Positions 24,230 through 32,959 of a stretch of 33,214 nucleotides of DNA are shown here, one piece after another; position 1 is the first letter of the stretch, and the number at the start of each line of letters is the position of its first letter. This DNA is from CAYQSU01 sp964420325 (GTDB lineage: Bacteria; Pseudomonadota; Alphaproteobacteria; Rhodospirillales; Defluviicoccaceae). Below the pieces are notes generated by a model that was not told the DNA's origin, ran no database searches, and saw nothing but the letters and a program-made list of their open reading frames with translations. A program made the translations under genes and the position numbers. Location: contig CAYQSU010000037.1 of assembly GCA_964420325.1 (NCBI GenBank), forward strand, positions 1 through 33,214, given 5' to 3'.

Positions 24230-25858
24230 ATGCCGAACGACGCACACGGGCTTGCCGTGACGATCCAGCGGTCGGGGACGCCGACGGAGGGACATCCAGG
24301 CGGCTCGGCCGCCTCCGCGCTTCTCCTCGTCGTCGCCGTCGCGGCGGCCCTCCGCCTGTACGGCATCGGTGACCGGCCGCTCGAGCTGGACGAAGGGTCG
24401 AGCTATTGGTTCTCGAATCAGACCTGGACGTCACTATGGACGTTCATCCCGACCTTCGAGACCAACCCCCCGCTCTACTATTCGCTTTTGAAGGCCTGGC
24501 GCCTCCTGTTCGGCGACGGCGAGGCGGCCCTTCGCGCTCTGTCCGTGGCGGCGAGCCTGGTCGCGGTGCCGATCCTCTTCGCCTGCGGACGGATCATCGC
24601 CGGACCGCGGGAGGGAACCCGCCTCGCGCTACTCGCGGCCCTCCTGTTCGCCGTCTGGCCGGTGCAGGTCGAGTTCGCCCAGTTCGCCCGCGCCTATGCC
24701 GCACTCTCCTCTTCGGCGGCCTTGGCCGTGTGCGGCTTGATCTGGCTCATGCGCCACCCCGAGCACGCCCGCCGGCCGCTCTTCGAAGTGATCCGCGGTC
24801 GCGGACCCGACGGGGCGATGGACAGCCGGGGAGCGGTGCTGGCGGCGTGGGCGGCCGTCGTTGTCGGGGTCGCGCTCAGCCTCTGGCTGCACAACCTCGG
24901 CATCTTCGTCGCGGCCACTCTGGCGCCGGTGGCGCTCGTGTGGGCGGTCGCCCGGCGAGAACGCCGTCTTCCCCTCCTCGGCAATCTCCTCGGCGCCGGC
25001 CTCGCCGCGGTGGCTCTGTGGTCGCCGCACCTCCCCTGGTTCTTCATGCAGCTCGACGGCTTCAGGGCGAGCTTCACCAACTTCCCCGAGCCGACGCCGA
25101 GCGCGATCGCCTACGAGGTCCTCAGGCTCATCGGCCTGCCGTTCGCCTGGAGCACGGTCACCTTCCTGCCACTCGCGGTGCCGGCCGGTGGCGGTCTCGT
25201 CTGGGTCGGACGGCGCGCAGGCTGGCCGATCTCGCTCTTGCTGGCCGCCATCGTCATCGTGCCGATGGGCCTCACCGTCGTCGGCAGTGTCCTGTTCAAG
25301 CCGATGCTCCAGACGAGGTTCCTGGTGTGGACGACGATCGGCTTCATCCTCGCGCTGGCCGCCGGTCTTGCCGCGATCCGGAGCACGTGGCTGCGCGCGC
25401 TGGCCGTCGGGCTCGTTGTCGCGCTCGCCGCCAAGGGCCTCCTTGACGATCACGCGCGGCCCGTGGATCAGCCGTGGGATCGGGTCGTGCGATCGATCGC
25501 CGCCGCCGCCGGCCCGAACGACGTCGTGCTGGTGATGGGCAACGCCTTCGACCATCCGTTCTCCTACTATCGCCAACGGCTCGGCACCGACCTTGCCGTG
25601 GTGCCGCTGCCGAAGCCCTACCCCGCCCTCGGCCTTCCCAACCCCTACCCGACCAGCCCGGGGCAGCCGGCCGTGCTGCCCGGGGACATTGCCGCCATGC
25701 GCGAGGCGATCGACGGCCGCGCCGGCGTCTGGCTGGTAACCTTCCACCCCAACCGGTACTATGACCCCGAGGATCTCGTCCTCGGTGCCCTCCACGGCAC
25801 GAGGCGCCTCGTCTCCCATCTGGAGCTCTCGGGCATTGACGTCTTCCGCTTCGAGTGA
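24230..25858 (+). CDS. GT39-family polyprenyl-phosphate-sugar glycosyltransferase, first tandem copy
   Basis: 542 residues with about ten to twelve hydrophobic helices. The first periplasmic loop holds the catalytic-type pair Asp54-Glu55 in RPLELDEGSSYW. Then come NPPLYYSLLKAW and LLFAVWPVQVEFAQFARAY. This is the ArnT/PMT-like C-type fold, which moves a sugar from polyprenyl phosphate to an acceptor on the outer face of the inner membrane. The hydrophilic tail (about 430-542) ends LSGIDVFRFE. The start is uncertain: ATG 24230 is chosen, and TTG 24209 is the other choice. The next gene is a paralogue, and a DPM1-GtrA gene downstream could make the sugar donor. Confidence 0.85.
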   Translation: MPNDAHGLAVTIQRSGTPTEGHPGGSAASALLLVVAVAAALRLYGIGDRPLELDEGSSYWFSNQTWTSLWTFIPTFETNPPLYYSLLKAWRLLFGDGEAALRALSVAASLVAVPILFACGRIIAGPREGTRLALLAALLFAVWPVQVEFAQFARAYAALSSSAALAVCGLIWLMRHPEHARRPLFEVIRGRGPDGAMDSRGAVLAAWAAVVVGVALSLWLHNLGIFVAATLAPVALVWAVARRERRLPLLGNLLGAGLAAVALWSPHLPWFFMQLDGFRASFTNFPEPTPSAIAYEVLRLIGLPFAWSTVTFLPLAVPAGGGLVWVGRRAGWPISLLLAAIVIVPMGLTVVGSVLFKPMLQTRFLVWTTIGFILALAAGLAAIRSTWLRALAVGLVVALAAKGLLDDHARPVDQPWDRVVRSIAAAAGPNDVVLVMGNAFDHPFSYYRQRLGTDLAVVPLPKPYPALGLPNPYPTSPGQPAVLPGDIAAMREAIDGRAGVWLVTFHPNRYYDPEDLVLGALHGTRRLVSHLELSGIDVFRFE

Positions 25859-25877
25859 CCGGCCCTTCCGCACCTCC

Positions 25878-27437
25878 GTGGCGGTGAGCGCCGGTGCGCG
25901 GGAGCTTTGGGGGCTCCTTGCGATCGTCGTCGTCTCCGCTTGCATCGCGGTCTTCGACCTCGGCGGCAGGCCCCTGTGGCTCGACGAAGCGTACAGCGTC
26001 TGGTTCTCCGACCGGTCCTTTGCCTTTCTCTGGGCCGAGGTGCCGGGATTCGAGATGCACCCGCCGCTCTACTATTCGCTGTTGAAGCTCTGGCGCTCGG
26101 TGTTCGGCGACACGGAGGCCGCGCTTCGTGGGCTCTCGGCGCTGGCGATGGTGGCGACGGTGCCGGCCGTCTACCTCCTGGCCCGCATCCTCGGCGGTCC
26201 CCGCTCGGGGCCACAGATGGCGCTCGTCGCCTCGCTCCTGTTCGCGGTGTGGCCCGTTCAGGTCGAATACGCGCAGACCGTGCGCATGTACGCGCCGATG
26301 TCCTGCGCGATCGCCTGGACGCTCACGGGCGTCGCCTGGCTCGCCCGCCATCCGGAGGCCGCCTGCCGGCCGTGGTGGGGCCTCGGCACGGCATCGGCCG
26401 ACGCCGCCGGCGGGCCGTCCGCCCCGGCCTGGCTCACGGTCGCGGTCGGCGCCGCCCTCGCCCTCTGGCTCCACAACATGTCCCTCTTCTTCGTCGCCAG
26501 CCTCGGCATCCTCGGCCTCCTCTGGCTGGCCGGACCGCAGCGCTGGAACCGGGCGTTCCTCGCGAACGGCTTCCTGGCCGGCGTCGCGGCTCTGCTCCTC
26601 TGGTCGCCCCACCTCCCCTCCCTGCTTCAGGAGGTGGGCCATTTTTCGACCGGCTTCTGGATCCACGAGCCGACCCTCAAGTCGGTTCTGTACACGTCCG
26701 TCGATCTCTGGGTGATCCCGGCCGCGTGGAGCCGGTACACGGCCCTGCCGCTCGGACTTCTCGCCGTCGCGGGCCTTTGGGTCCTCGGCCGGAACTCCGG
26801 CTGGCAGACTGCGACGATGCTGGCGGCCATCACCGCCCTGCCCGTCGTGCTGGTGGCGGCCGCCAGCTGGCTTTACGAGCCGATGCTGCTCCGGCGGACG
26901 CTGCTCTGGACCTCCATCGGCTTCATCGTTGCGCTCGCCGCCGGCGTGGCCTCCGTGCGTCCGCGGCTGCTGCGCCTGGTCCTGCTCGCCGTGGTGCTCG
27001 GCCTCGCCGCAAAGGGTCTCGCGGACAGGCACCGCTCGCCGGTGCACGAGCCCTGGGACCAGGTCGTGCGGCTCGTCGGAGGGGAGGTCGCGGCCGACGA
27101 TATCGTCCTTGTCCTGCCCAACTCGGCTGCGCTCGCGTTCTCTTACTACGCCCGCAGCGCCGATGTCGCCAGGGCGGTCGTGCCGCTGCCGGCCCCCTAC
27201 CCCGCCCTCGGCCTAGCCAATCGGTATGGCGTCAGCAATGCCGGCGTGCCGAGGATCGGCGAGGAGGACACCATCGCGCTCGCCGCCCGCATCGCCGGAG
27301 GCGGCACCGTCTGGCTCGTCACCCGCAACCCCGGCCGCGTCGATCCGGACGGCATCGTCCTTGAAACGCTGAGACGGGAGCGGACGCTCGTCTCGGAGCG
27401 TGCGCTCGGCGGCCTGATGGTCTACCGCTTCGAATAG
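25878..27437 (+). CDS. GT39-family polyprenyl-phosphate-sugar glycosyltransferase, second tandem copy
   Basis: 519 residues from GTG 25878, 19 bases after the first copy. The Asp36-Glu37 pair lies in RPLWLDEAYSVW, followed by HPPLYYSLLKLWRSVFGD and LLFAVWPVQVEYAQTVRMY. It aligns with the neighbour throughout, including the tail ending LGGLMVYRFE, so the pair arose by duplication. The two differ at the N-terminus and in the loop near residue 150-170, where the copy has a Gly/Ala-rich insert in place of the neighbour's charged segment. It may use the same donor with a different acceptor. The ribosome binding site is weak; GTG 25884 and TTG 25836 are other possible starts. Confidence 0.85.
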   Translation: MAVSAGARELWGLLAIVVVSACIAVFDLGGRPLWLDEAYSVWFSDRSFAFLWAEVPGFEMHPPLYYSLLKLWRSVFGDTEAALRGLSALAMVATVPAVYLLARILGGPRSGPQMALVASLLFAVWPVQVEYAQTVRMYAPMSCAIAWTLTGVAWLARHPEAACRPWWGLGTASADAAGGPSAPAWLTVAVGAALALWLHNMSLFFVASLGILGLLWLAGPQRWNRAFLANGFLAGVAALLLWSPHLPSLLQEVGHFSTGFWIHEPTLKSVLYTSVDLWVIPAAWSRYTALPLGLLAVAGLWVLGRNSGWQTATMLAAITALPVVLVAAASWLYEPMLLRRTLLWTSIGFIVALAAGVASVRPRLLRLVLLAVVLGLAAKGLADRHRSPVHEPWDQVVRLVGGEVAADDIVLVLPNSAALAFSYYARSADVARAVVPLPAPYPALGLANRYGVSNAGVPRIGEEDTIALAARIAGGGTVWLVTRNPGRVDPDGIVLETLRRERTLVSERALGGLMVYRFE

Positions 27438-27534
27438 GGACGTGGACTTTCGGTTGCAGCTTCGCCTAGAGTCGCCAAGCGCCGGTTGCCGAGGGCGGCC
27501 GGGGCGTGCGGTCTGAATAAGGGGGTTCTCGGCG

Positions 27535-28689
27535 ATGGACTCACGCGTGCAGAACGCGCCGGCCGGCGCTGACCGGCGGACGATTCGCCTTGCCCGCGAG
27601 CTCGAGCTGTCGATCGTGGTGCCGACCTTCAACGAGACCGCCAACCTCGAGGAGCTGCTCCGCCGCGTCGATCAGGCGCTCGACGGCACCAGCTGGGAGC
27701 TGATCGTCGTCGACGACGATTCGCCCGACGGCACCGCCGAGGCGGTGCGCCGGATCGCGAGACGGGATCCGCGCGTGCGCTGCGTCCACCGCATCGGCCG
27801 GCGCGGGCTCTCGTCGGCCTGTATCGAGGGCATCCTCGCCTCGGCGGCGCCGTTCGTCGCGGTGATGGACGCCGACCTGCAGCACGACGAGCGGCTCCTC
27901 GCCGACATGCTCGGGACGCTCCGCGCGGGCGATCTCGACATCGTCGTCGGCAGCCGCTACGTCGCCGGCGGCGGCACCGGCGCGTGGTCGGGAGAGCGGC
28001 TCGCCGTCAGCCGCTTCGCCACGCGGCTCAGCCGGCTGGTGCTGCGGGCCGACCTCCAGGATCCGATGAGCGGCTTCTTCATGGTCCGCCGCGACGCCTT
28101 CCACTGGGCCGTCGGCCGCCTCTCCGGCATCGGCTTCAAGATCCTCCTCGACCTGTTCGCCTCGTCGCCGCGGCCGTTGCGGTTCAGGGAGCTGCCCTAC
28201 GAGTTCCGCGCCCGCCACGCCGGCGAGAGCAAGCTCGACAGCCAGGTCGCCTGGGAATACGGCCTCCTTCTCTTGGACAAGCTCATCGGCCGCTTCATCC
28301 CCGTCCGCTTCGTCGCCTTCTGTCTCGTCGGCGGCATCGGCGTCGGCGTCCACCTCGTCGTGCTGGCCCTGCTGTTCCGCCTGCTCGCCGTCGACTTCAC
28401 CGTCGCCCAGGCGGTCGCCACGGTGGTGGCGATGACCAGCAACTTCCTCCTCAACAACAGCCTCACCTACCGCGACGTCCGCCTCTCGGGATGGGGCCTC
28501 GCGCGCGGCTGGGTGACGTTCTCGCTCGCCTGCAGCATCGGCGCGATGGCCAACGTCGGCGTCGCCGGCTACCTCTACGGCCTCGACACCTCCTGGCTCC
28601 TGTCGGCGCTGGCCGGCATCCTGGTCGGCACGGTGTGGAACTACGCGGTGACCCAGGTCTACACCTGGAAGAAGCACTCGAAGGCCTGA
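27535..28689 (+). CDS. Polyprenyl-phosphate mannose synthase fused to a GtrA membrane domain
   Basis: 384 residues. The GT2 domain (about 20-255) has VVPTFNETANLEELL, VVDDDSPDGT, the DxD-type MDADLQHD, and GSRYVAGG, as in dolichol/polyprenyl-phosphate mannosyl- or glucosyltransferases. The GtrA part (about 260-380) has four membrane helices and LLNNSLTYRD. The enzyme loads a sugar from a nucleotide donor onto polyprenyl phosphate; GtrA may help turn it over the membrane. This would supply the two GT39 enzymes just upstream. The start is ATG with AAGGGGG upstream. Its TGA abuts the stop of the convergent gene, giving TGATCA at 28687-28692. Confidence 0.92.
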   Translation: MDSRVQNAPAGADRRTIRLARELELSIVVPTFNETANLEELLRRVDQALDGTSWELIVVDDDSPDGTAEAVRRIARRDPRVRCVHRIGRRGLSSACIEGILASAAPFVAVMDADLQHDERLLADMLGTLRAGDLDIVVGSRYVAGGGTGAWSGERLAVSRFATRLSRLVLRADLQDPMSGFFMVRRDAFHWAVGRLSGIGFKILLDLFASSPRPLRFRELPYEFRARHAGESKLDSQVAWEYGLLLLDKLIGRFIPVRFVAFCLVGGIGVGVHLVVLALLFRLLAVDFTVAQAVATVVAMTSNFLLNNSLTYRDVRLSGWGLARGWVTFSLACSIGAMANVGVAGYLYGLDTSWLLSALAGILVGTVWNYAVTQVYTWKKHSKA

Positions 28690-29154
28690 TCAGCGGCCGG
28701 GCGCCCTGTCCGCCTGGCGGTGCTCGGTCTTGTGGGTGGTCACCCACATCGTGTTCTCGCGCGAGATCAGGTCCTCGACCCGCTCGACGAACAGCGCCTC
28801 CGGGTCCTCGGCCTGCCGGTACTCGCCGAGGCGCGCGTCGTAGTACCGCTTCTCCTTGCGCAAGGTCTCGCAGGTGGTCCGGTAGGCGATCCAGTTCTCC
28901 TGGTACTTGAAGGTCTTCAGGGACGCGGTGAGGACGGCGACGACGACCGAGGTCGCCGTCGCCAGATGCGCCAGGGGAAAGCCGAGCTCCCGCAGGTCGA
29001 CCTCGATCAGCACCGGGGTGACTGCCGCCAGCACCAGGAGCGGCCATTGCAGGCGGGAGTAGATCCTCTGGTTGGCGACCGCCTTCTGGTCGTACCAGCG
29101 GATTTGGTCCTGATAGCGGTCGGTGACGTAGCTCTCGAACGCGGCCTGGTCCAT
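28690..29154 (-). CDS. DUF4231 (SLATT-like) two-helix membrane protein
   Basis: 154 residues. YVTDRYQDQIRWYDQKA near the N-terminus, two membrane helices (about 36-52 and 64-80), FKYQENWIAYRTTCETLRKEK, and FVERVEDLISRENTMWV near the end are the marks of DUF4231. It belongs to the SLATT group, predicted as membrane-acting effectors with SLOG or SMODS nucleotide-signal proteins in bacterial conflict systems. Here no such partner gene is nearby, so the role may differ. ATG 29152-29154 is preceded by GGAGGGGG, a strong ribosome binding site; upstream extension of the frame is not conserved. Confidence 0.85.
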   Translation of the reverse strand: MDQAAFESYVTDRYQDQIRWYDQKAVANQRIYSRLQWPLLVLAAVTPVLIEVDLRELGFPLAHLATATSVVVAVLTASLKTFKYQENWIAYRTTCETLRKEKRYYDARLGEYRQAEDPEALFVERVEDLISRENTMWVTTHKTEHRQADRAPGR

Positions 29155-29303
29155 GGATACCCCCTCCGGCATGACGCGCCGCGGCGGCGGCGCGGCGACG
29201 GGAAGCTCTATCGCCGATGATGGACGGGCGCAATGCGCTCGCTTGCCCGCCGGCAGCCCTCGCGTGTAGCCTCGACCGCCGTCGTCCACGCGGGAGAGGA
29301 GCC

Positions 29304-29597
29304 ATGACCCCCGAGCGCGACCGCCCGTCCCTCTCCCAACTCCGGCGCGAGCTCGACCTCGCCCGCGCCGCGCTCGCCGAGCCCGGCACCGGCACCGTGG
29401 CGACGTTGGAATGCCGGGTCTCGGACCTGCAGCAGCGCTTCCTCGTCACCCCCTGCCGCGATCTCGCCGACCTCGCGGCCCGCCTCGCCCACATCCGCGA
29501 CCTCGTCGCCGGCCTCGGCCCCGGCTACCTCCTCGACCTGGTCACCGCGACGCTGGCGGACGTCGAAGCGCTCCGCCGCGACCCCGGAACCCGTTAG
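29304..29597 (+). CDS. Small helical protein of unknown function
   Basis: 97 residues. The frame begins at an ATG with GAGAGGAG just upstream. It is rich in Leu, Ala and Arg: LSQLRRELDLARAALAE looks like one helix, with others at CRDLADLAARLAHIRDLVAGL and YLLDLVTATLADVEALRRD (described in parts). One cysteine pair (CRVSD and CRDLAD) is present. I recognise no family. It ends 20 bases before hoxX on the same strand, so they may be co-expressed; whether it helps HoxX is unknown. Confidence 0.6.
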   Translation: MTPERDRPSLSQLRRELDLARAALAEPGTGTVATLECRVSDLQQRFLVTPCRDLADLAARLAHIRDLVAGLGPGYLLDLVTATLADVEALRRDPGTR

Positions 29598-29617
29598 ATC
29601 GAAGGCGCCCGCGACCG

Positions 29618-31348
29618 ATGCGCGTCCTCCTCCTCACCCACGCCTTCAACTCCCTGGCGCAGCGGCTCTTCGTCGCGCTTCGCGAACGGGACCACCAGGT
29701 CTCGGTCGAGTTCGACATCAACGACCGCGTCAGCGAGGAGGCGGTGCATCTGTTCCGGCCGGACGTCGTCCTGGCGCCCTTCCTCAAGCGGGCGATCCCG
29801 GAGAGCATCTGGCGCCGGGTGCCGTCGCTCGTCGTCCATCCCGGCATCCGGGGCGACCGCGGCCCGTCGGCCCTCGACTGGGCGATCCTCAGGGGTGAGC
29901 GGGACTGGGGGGTGACCGTGCTCCAGGCCGAGGCCGAGCTCGATGCCGGCCCGGTGTGGGCGTCGGTCGAGTTCCCGACGCGCTCGTGCGCGAAGTCGAG
30001 CCTCTATCGCAACGAGGTCGCGGACGCCGCCGAGCGCGCGGTGCTGGCGGCGATCGAGCGCCTGGCCGCCGGTGGCTTCGCGCCCGAGCGCATCGACCCC
30101 GCGCGTCCCGACGTTCGCGGCCGGCCGAGCCCGGCGGTGGCCCAGGCCGACCGCGCCATCGACTGGCGCCGCGACGACACCCTCACCGCCTTGCAGAAGA
30201 TCCGCTCGGGCGACGGCCGGCCGGGCGTGCGGGACGAGATCCTGGGCCTCCCGGTCTGGCTCTTCGACGCCCACGCCGAGCCCCGCCTCACGGGTCCGCC
30301 CGGCGCCGTCATCGGGTGGCGCGAGGGCGCGATCCTCAGGGCCACCGCCGACGGCGCCGTCTGGATCGGGCATCTCAGGGCTCGCGCCGACGGCGAGGCC
30401 ACCTTCAAGCTGCCGGCGACGATGGTGCTGGCCGACCGCCTCGCCGGCATCGCCGAGGTCGCCGAGCAGGACGGCCCCGGCTACCGCGACATCTGGTACG
30501 ACGAGGAGGACGCGGTCGGCTTCCTTCACTTCGCTTTCTACAACGGCGCGATGTCGGCCCGCCACTGCCAGCGCCTGCGTGCCGCCTACGCCCGCGCCCG
30601 TGCGCGCCCGACCCGGGTGCTGGTGTTGATGGGCGGCCCGGACTTCTGGTCCAACGGCATGCACTTGAACGTCATCGAGGCCGCCGCCAGCGCCGCCGAC
30701 GAATCCTGGCGCACCATCAACGCCATCGACGACTTGGTCCTCGACATCATCACCACCGGGGACAAGCTCACCCTCGCCGCGCTGCACGGCAACGCCGGCG
30801 CCGGCGGCGTGTTCCTGGCGCTCGCCGCCGACCGCGTCGTCGCCCGCGACGGCATCGTCCTCAACCCCCACTACAAGGGCATGGGCAACCTCTACGGCTC
30901 CGAGTACTGGACCTACCTGCTGCCGAGGCGCGCCGGCCCCGAGCGCGCCGGGATCGTCACCGAGGCGCGCCTGCCGATGGGGACCCGCGAGGCGCTCCGC
31001 CTCGGCCTCATCGACGACCGGCTCGAGGGCGACGTGCCGGCGTTCCGCCGCCGGCTCCGGGCGCTGGTCCGGGACCTCGCCCGCGACCCGGCGCTGCCGG
31101 CGCTCCTGCGGGAGAAGCGGGCGAGGCGTGCCGCCGACGAGAGCGAACGGCCGCTCGCCAGCTACCGCGCGGCCGAGCTCGAGCGCATGCGCCTCAACTT
31201 CTACGGCTTCGATCCCAGCTACCACGTGGCCCGCTACACCTTCGTCCACGACCTGCCGAAGTCGCGCACGCCGCTCACCGTCGCCCTCCATCGCCGCAAC
31301 CCGGCCGCCGAGCGGCGGCGCTACTCCGGCGCGGGCGTCCGGCGGTAG
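29618..31348 (+). CDS. hoxX: HoxX-like CO-synthesising hydrogenase maturation protein
   Basis: 576 residues, close to known HoxX length. The N-terminal half is formyltransferase-like, with LVVHPGIRGDRGPSALDWAI (His74, Asp80). The C-terminal half is enoyl-CoA-hydratase-like, with GGPDFWSNGMHLN (from Gly339), the LHGNAGAGGVFLALAADR oxyanion region (about 389-406) and LYGSEYWTYLLPRRAG. HoxX takes formyl groups from formyl-tetrahydrofolate and releases CO from formyl-CoA for the Fe(CO)(CN)2 site of [NiFe] hydrogenases under aerobic conditions. No hydrogenase or hyp gene is in the window. ATG 29618 places the RVLLLTHAFNS block at the start. The 3' end overlaps the convergent P460 gene by 28 bases. 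Confidence 0.9.
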   Translation: MRVLLLTHAFNSLAQRLFVALRERDHQVSVEFDINDRVSEEAVHLFRPDVVLAPFLKRAIPESIWRRVPSLVVHPGIRGDRGPSALDWAILRGERDWGVTVLQAEAELDAGPVWASVEFPTRSCAKSSLYRNEVADAAERAVLAAIERLAAGGFAPERIDPARPDVRGRPSPAVAQADRAIDWRRDDTLTALQKIRSGDGRPGVRDEILGLPVWLFDAHAEPRLTGPPGAVIGWREGAILRATADGAVWIGHLRARADGEATFKLPATMVLADRLAGIAEVAEQDGPGYRDIWYDEEDAVGFLHFAFYNGAMSARHCQRLRAAYARARARPTRVLVLMGGPDFWSNGMHLNVIEAAASAADESWRTINAIDDLVLDIITTGDKLTLAALHGNAGAGGVFLALAADRVVARDGIVLNPHYKGMGNLYGSEYWTYLLPRRAGPERAGIVTEARLPMGTREALRLGLIDDRLEGDVPAFRRRLRALVRDLARDPALPALLREKRARRAADESERPLASYRAAELERMRLNFYGFDPSYHVARYTFVHDLPKSRTPLTVALHRRNPAAERRRYSGAGVRR

Positions 31349-31956
31349 GCTTCCGGCACGAAGAACAGGTGGTCGGTGTCGGCCGCCTTCCGGTGGCAGT
31401 CGTGGCAGAAGGCGAGGCTCGCCCGGCCCGCCTCGGTCGCCGTGTCGCCGAACAGGCTGCCGTCCGGCATGATCATCACGTAGCGCCAGTCGGCGGTCTC
31501 CGGACTGGCGCCGGAGGGAAGCTTCTCCATCAGGAACAGCGCGCCGGCGTGCAGCCCGCCCTCCCCGGTATAGGTGAAGCTGTCCTTGGCGATGATGGCG
31601 CCGGGCGGCAGGACGACGCCCGGCCGCAGGTCGCCGTAGCCGGCGTCGGCCGCCACCCGGTTGGCGTAGCTGTTGACGTAGCGGTTGCCGTGGGTCTCCG
31701 AGAGGTAGGGCGCGTCGTTGAAGCGCCGCCACCGCGTGTAGGCGCGCGCCGCCGGCTCGCCCGAGACCGCGAAGGCCGCCGCCATGCCGGCGGCGAGGTG
31801 GCCATAGGCGGCGAGCGCATCGGCCTTGCCGAGCACGCCGGCGTGATCGAGCTCGAGGTGGCGGTCGGGCCTCAGCGGGTCCTCGCCCGCGAAGGCGAGG
31901 CCGGCGACGACGACGACGGCGGCGGCGCCGCACCGACCGGATATGCCCCTGCCCAT
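31321..31956 (-). CDS. Exported cytochrome P460-family haem c protein
   Basis: 211 residues. A signal peptide (about 1-24, ending LAFAG) exports it to the periplasm. The haem c site is CHDCH (184-188), near the C-terminus as in P460 proteins. Other landmarks are WRRFNDAPYLSETHGNRYVN, LPPGAIIAKDSFTY, FLMEKLPSG and WRYVMIMPDGSLFGDT. P460 proteins oxidise hydroxylamine or bind NO. Lys124 of AKDSF lies where, from memory, the haem-crosslinking lysine of Nitrosomonas P460 falls, so a true P460 haem is possible; cytochrome c'-beta is the alternative. GGGAGAGGGAAGG precedes the ATG. It overlaps the end of hoxX tail to tail. Confidence 0.87.
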   Translation of the reverse strand: MGRGISGRCGAAAVVVVAGLAFAGEDPLRPDRHLELDHAGVLGKADALAAYGHLAAGMAAAFAVSGEPAARAYTRWRRFNDAPYLSETHGNRYVNSYANRVAADAGYGDLRPGVVLPPGAIIAKDSFTYTGEGGLHAGALFLMEKLPSGASPETADWRYVMIMPDGSLFGDTATEAGRASLAFCHDCHRKAADTDHLFFVPEAYRRTPAPE

Positions 31957-32101
31957 GGCCTTCCCTCTCCCTGGAGCCACCGCAAGGCCGAGCAGTATGC
32001 GCCGCTCCCGCCCGCCGTCATCGCGCCGGTTGCGCACCTCACGGCGTTTTGATCGCCGTCGGCCCGCCTCGCCCGCGGCGGGAAGCCCTGAGCCGCCACC
32101 G

Positions 32102-32815
32102 TCAGCGCGGCGCCGGCGGATGGACGAGGCGCGCCACCTCGGCCTCGAGCCCGGCCGAATCGACGACCACGACGTGGCCGTGCTCGACCCGCACCAGGCC
32201 CTGCCGCTCCCAGTGGCCGAGCGAGCGGTTGACCGCCTCCCGCGTCGTCCCTGCCATCTTCGCCAGCATGGCCTGCGAAAGCCGCACCCGCCGGCCGTCC
32301 GCGGCCGGCTCGCCCTGGTGCTCGGCCAGGCCCAGGAGCCGCTTGGCGAGCCTTGCCCGGGCGCTCGTCACGTGCAGGTCCTCGATGGTCTCGTCGGCGG
32401 CCCTGAACCGCTCGCAGATCAGGCGCAGCAGCGCCAGCGGCGCGGCGGCGGAGCGTTCGAGGAAGTCGACGAAGGCGTCCCTGGGGATCGCCAGCACGTC
32501 CGTCCCCTCGATCGCGGTCGCATCGGCGGTGCGCGGCCCGCCGTCGACGGCGGCGACCTCGCCGAACAGCTCGCCCGGCCCCATGACGTCGAGCACGATC
32601 GGCCGGCCGTCGATCGACCGGGACGCGATCGCCACCCGGCCCGAGGCGACGATCATCACCGCCGTGCCGGCGTCGCCCTTCTGGAAGATCGCCTCGCCGG
32701 CGCCATACCGCCGGCGAGTGGCGGCGGCGGCGAGCCGCGCGCACGCCTCGGCCGCCTCGGCCTGGGCCACCCCAAGCCGCGCGAGCCACTGACCGACGAT
32801 CGCGTCCTTCTCCAT
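32102..32815 (-). CDS. Crp/Fnr-family transcription regulator
   Basis: 237 residues. A cyclic-nucleotide-binding-type beta barrel (about 30-120) contains GELFGEVAAVDGGPRTADATA, the phosphate-binding-cassette region with Glu and Arg kept. A long helix (about 125-160) leads to an HTH_Crp domain with LSQAMLAKMAGTTREAVNRSLGHWERQGLV (described in parts, about 179-208). Only two cysteines (25 and 134) are present, so it cannot hold the FNR iron-sulfur cluster. The ligand may be cAMP, cGMP or another small molecule. ATG 32813-32815 has GGGGGAGG upstream. It is divergent from an exported-protein gene, and a half-conserved FNR/CRP-type site lies between. Confidence 0.9.
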   Translation of the reverse strand: MEKDAIVGQWLARLGVAQAEAAEACARLAAAATRRRYGAGEAIFQKGDAGTAVMIVASGRVAIASRSIDGRPIVLDVMGPGELFGEVAAVDGGPRTADATAIEGTDVLAIPRDAFVDFLERSAAAPLALLRLICERFRAADETIEDLHVTSARARLAKRLLGLAEHQGEPAADGRRVRLSQAMLAKMAGTTREAVNRSLGHWERQGLVRVEHGHVVVVDSAGLEAEVARLVHPPAPR

Positions 32816-32959
32816 CGCCCTCCCCCAGTGCCGCACCGAAGAAGTATGCGTCCCTTGCCGCACCGTTCAACCCGGAAGCGCCGCGGCGGGGGCCGAAGTG
32901 TGATCCACCCCCAAAAGAGTTTGTCCGCACCCGCTTGGGGTGTGCGTGCTTCCAACCTC

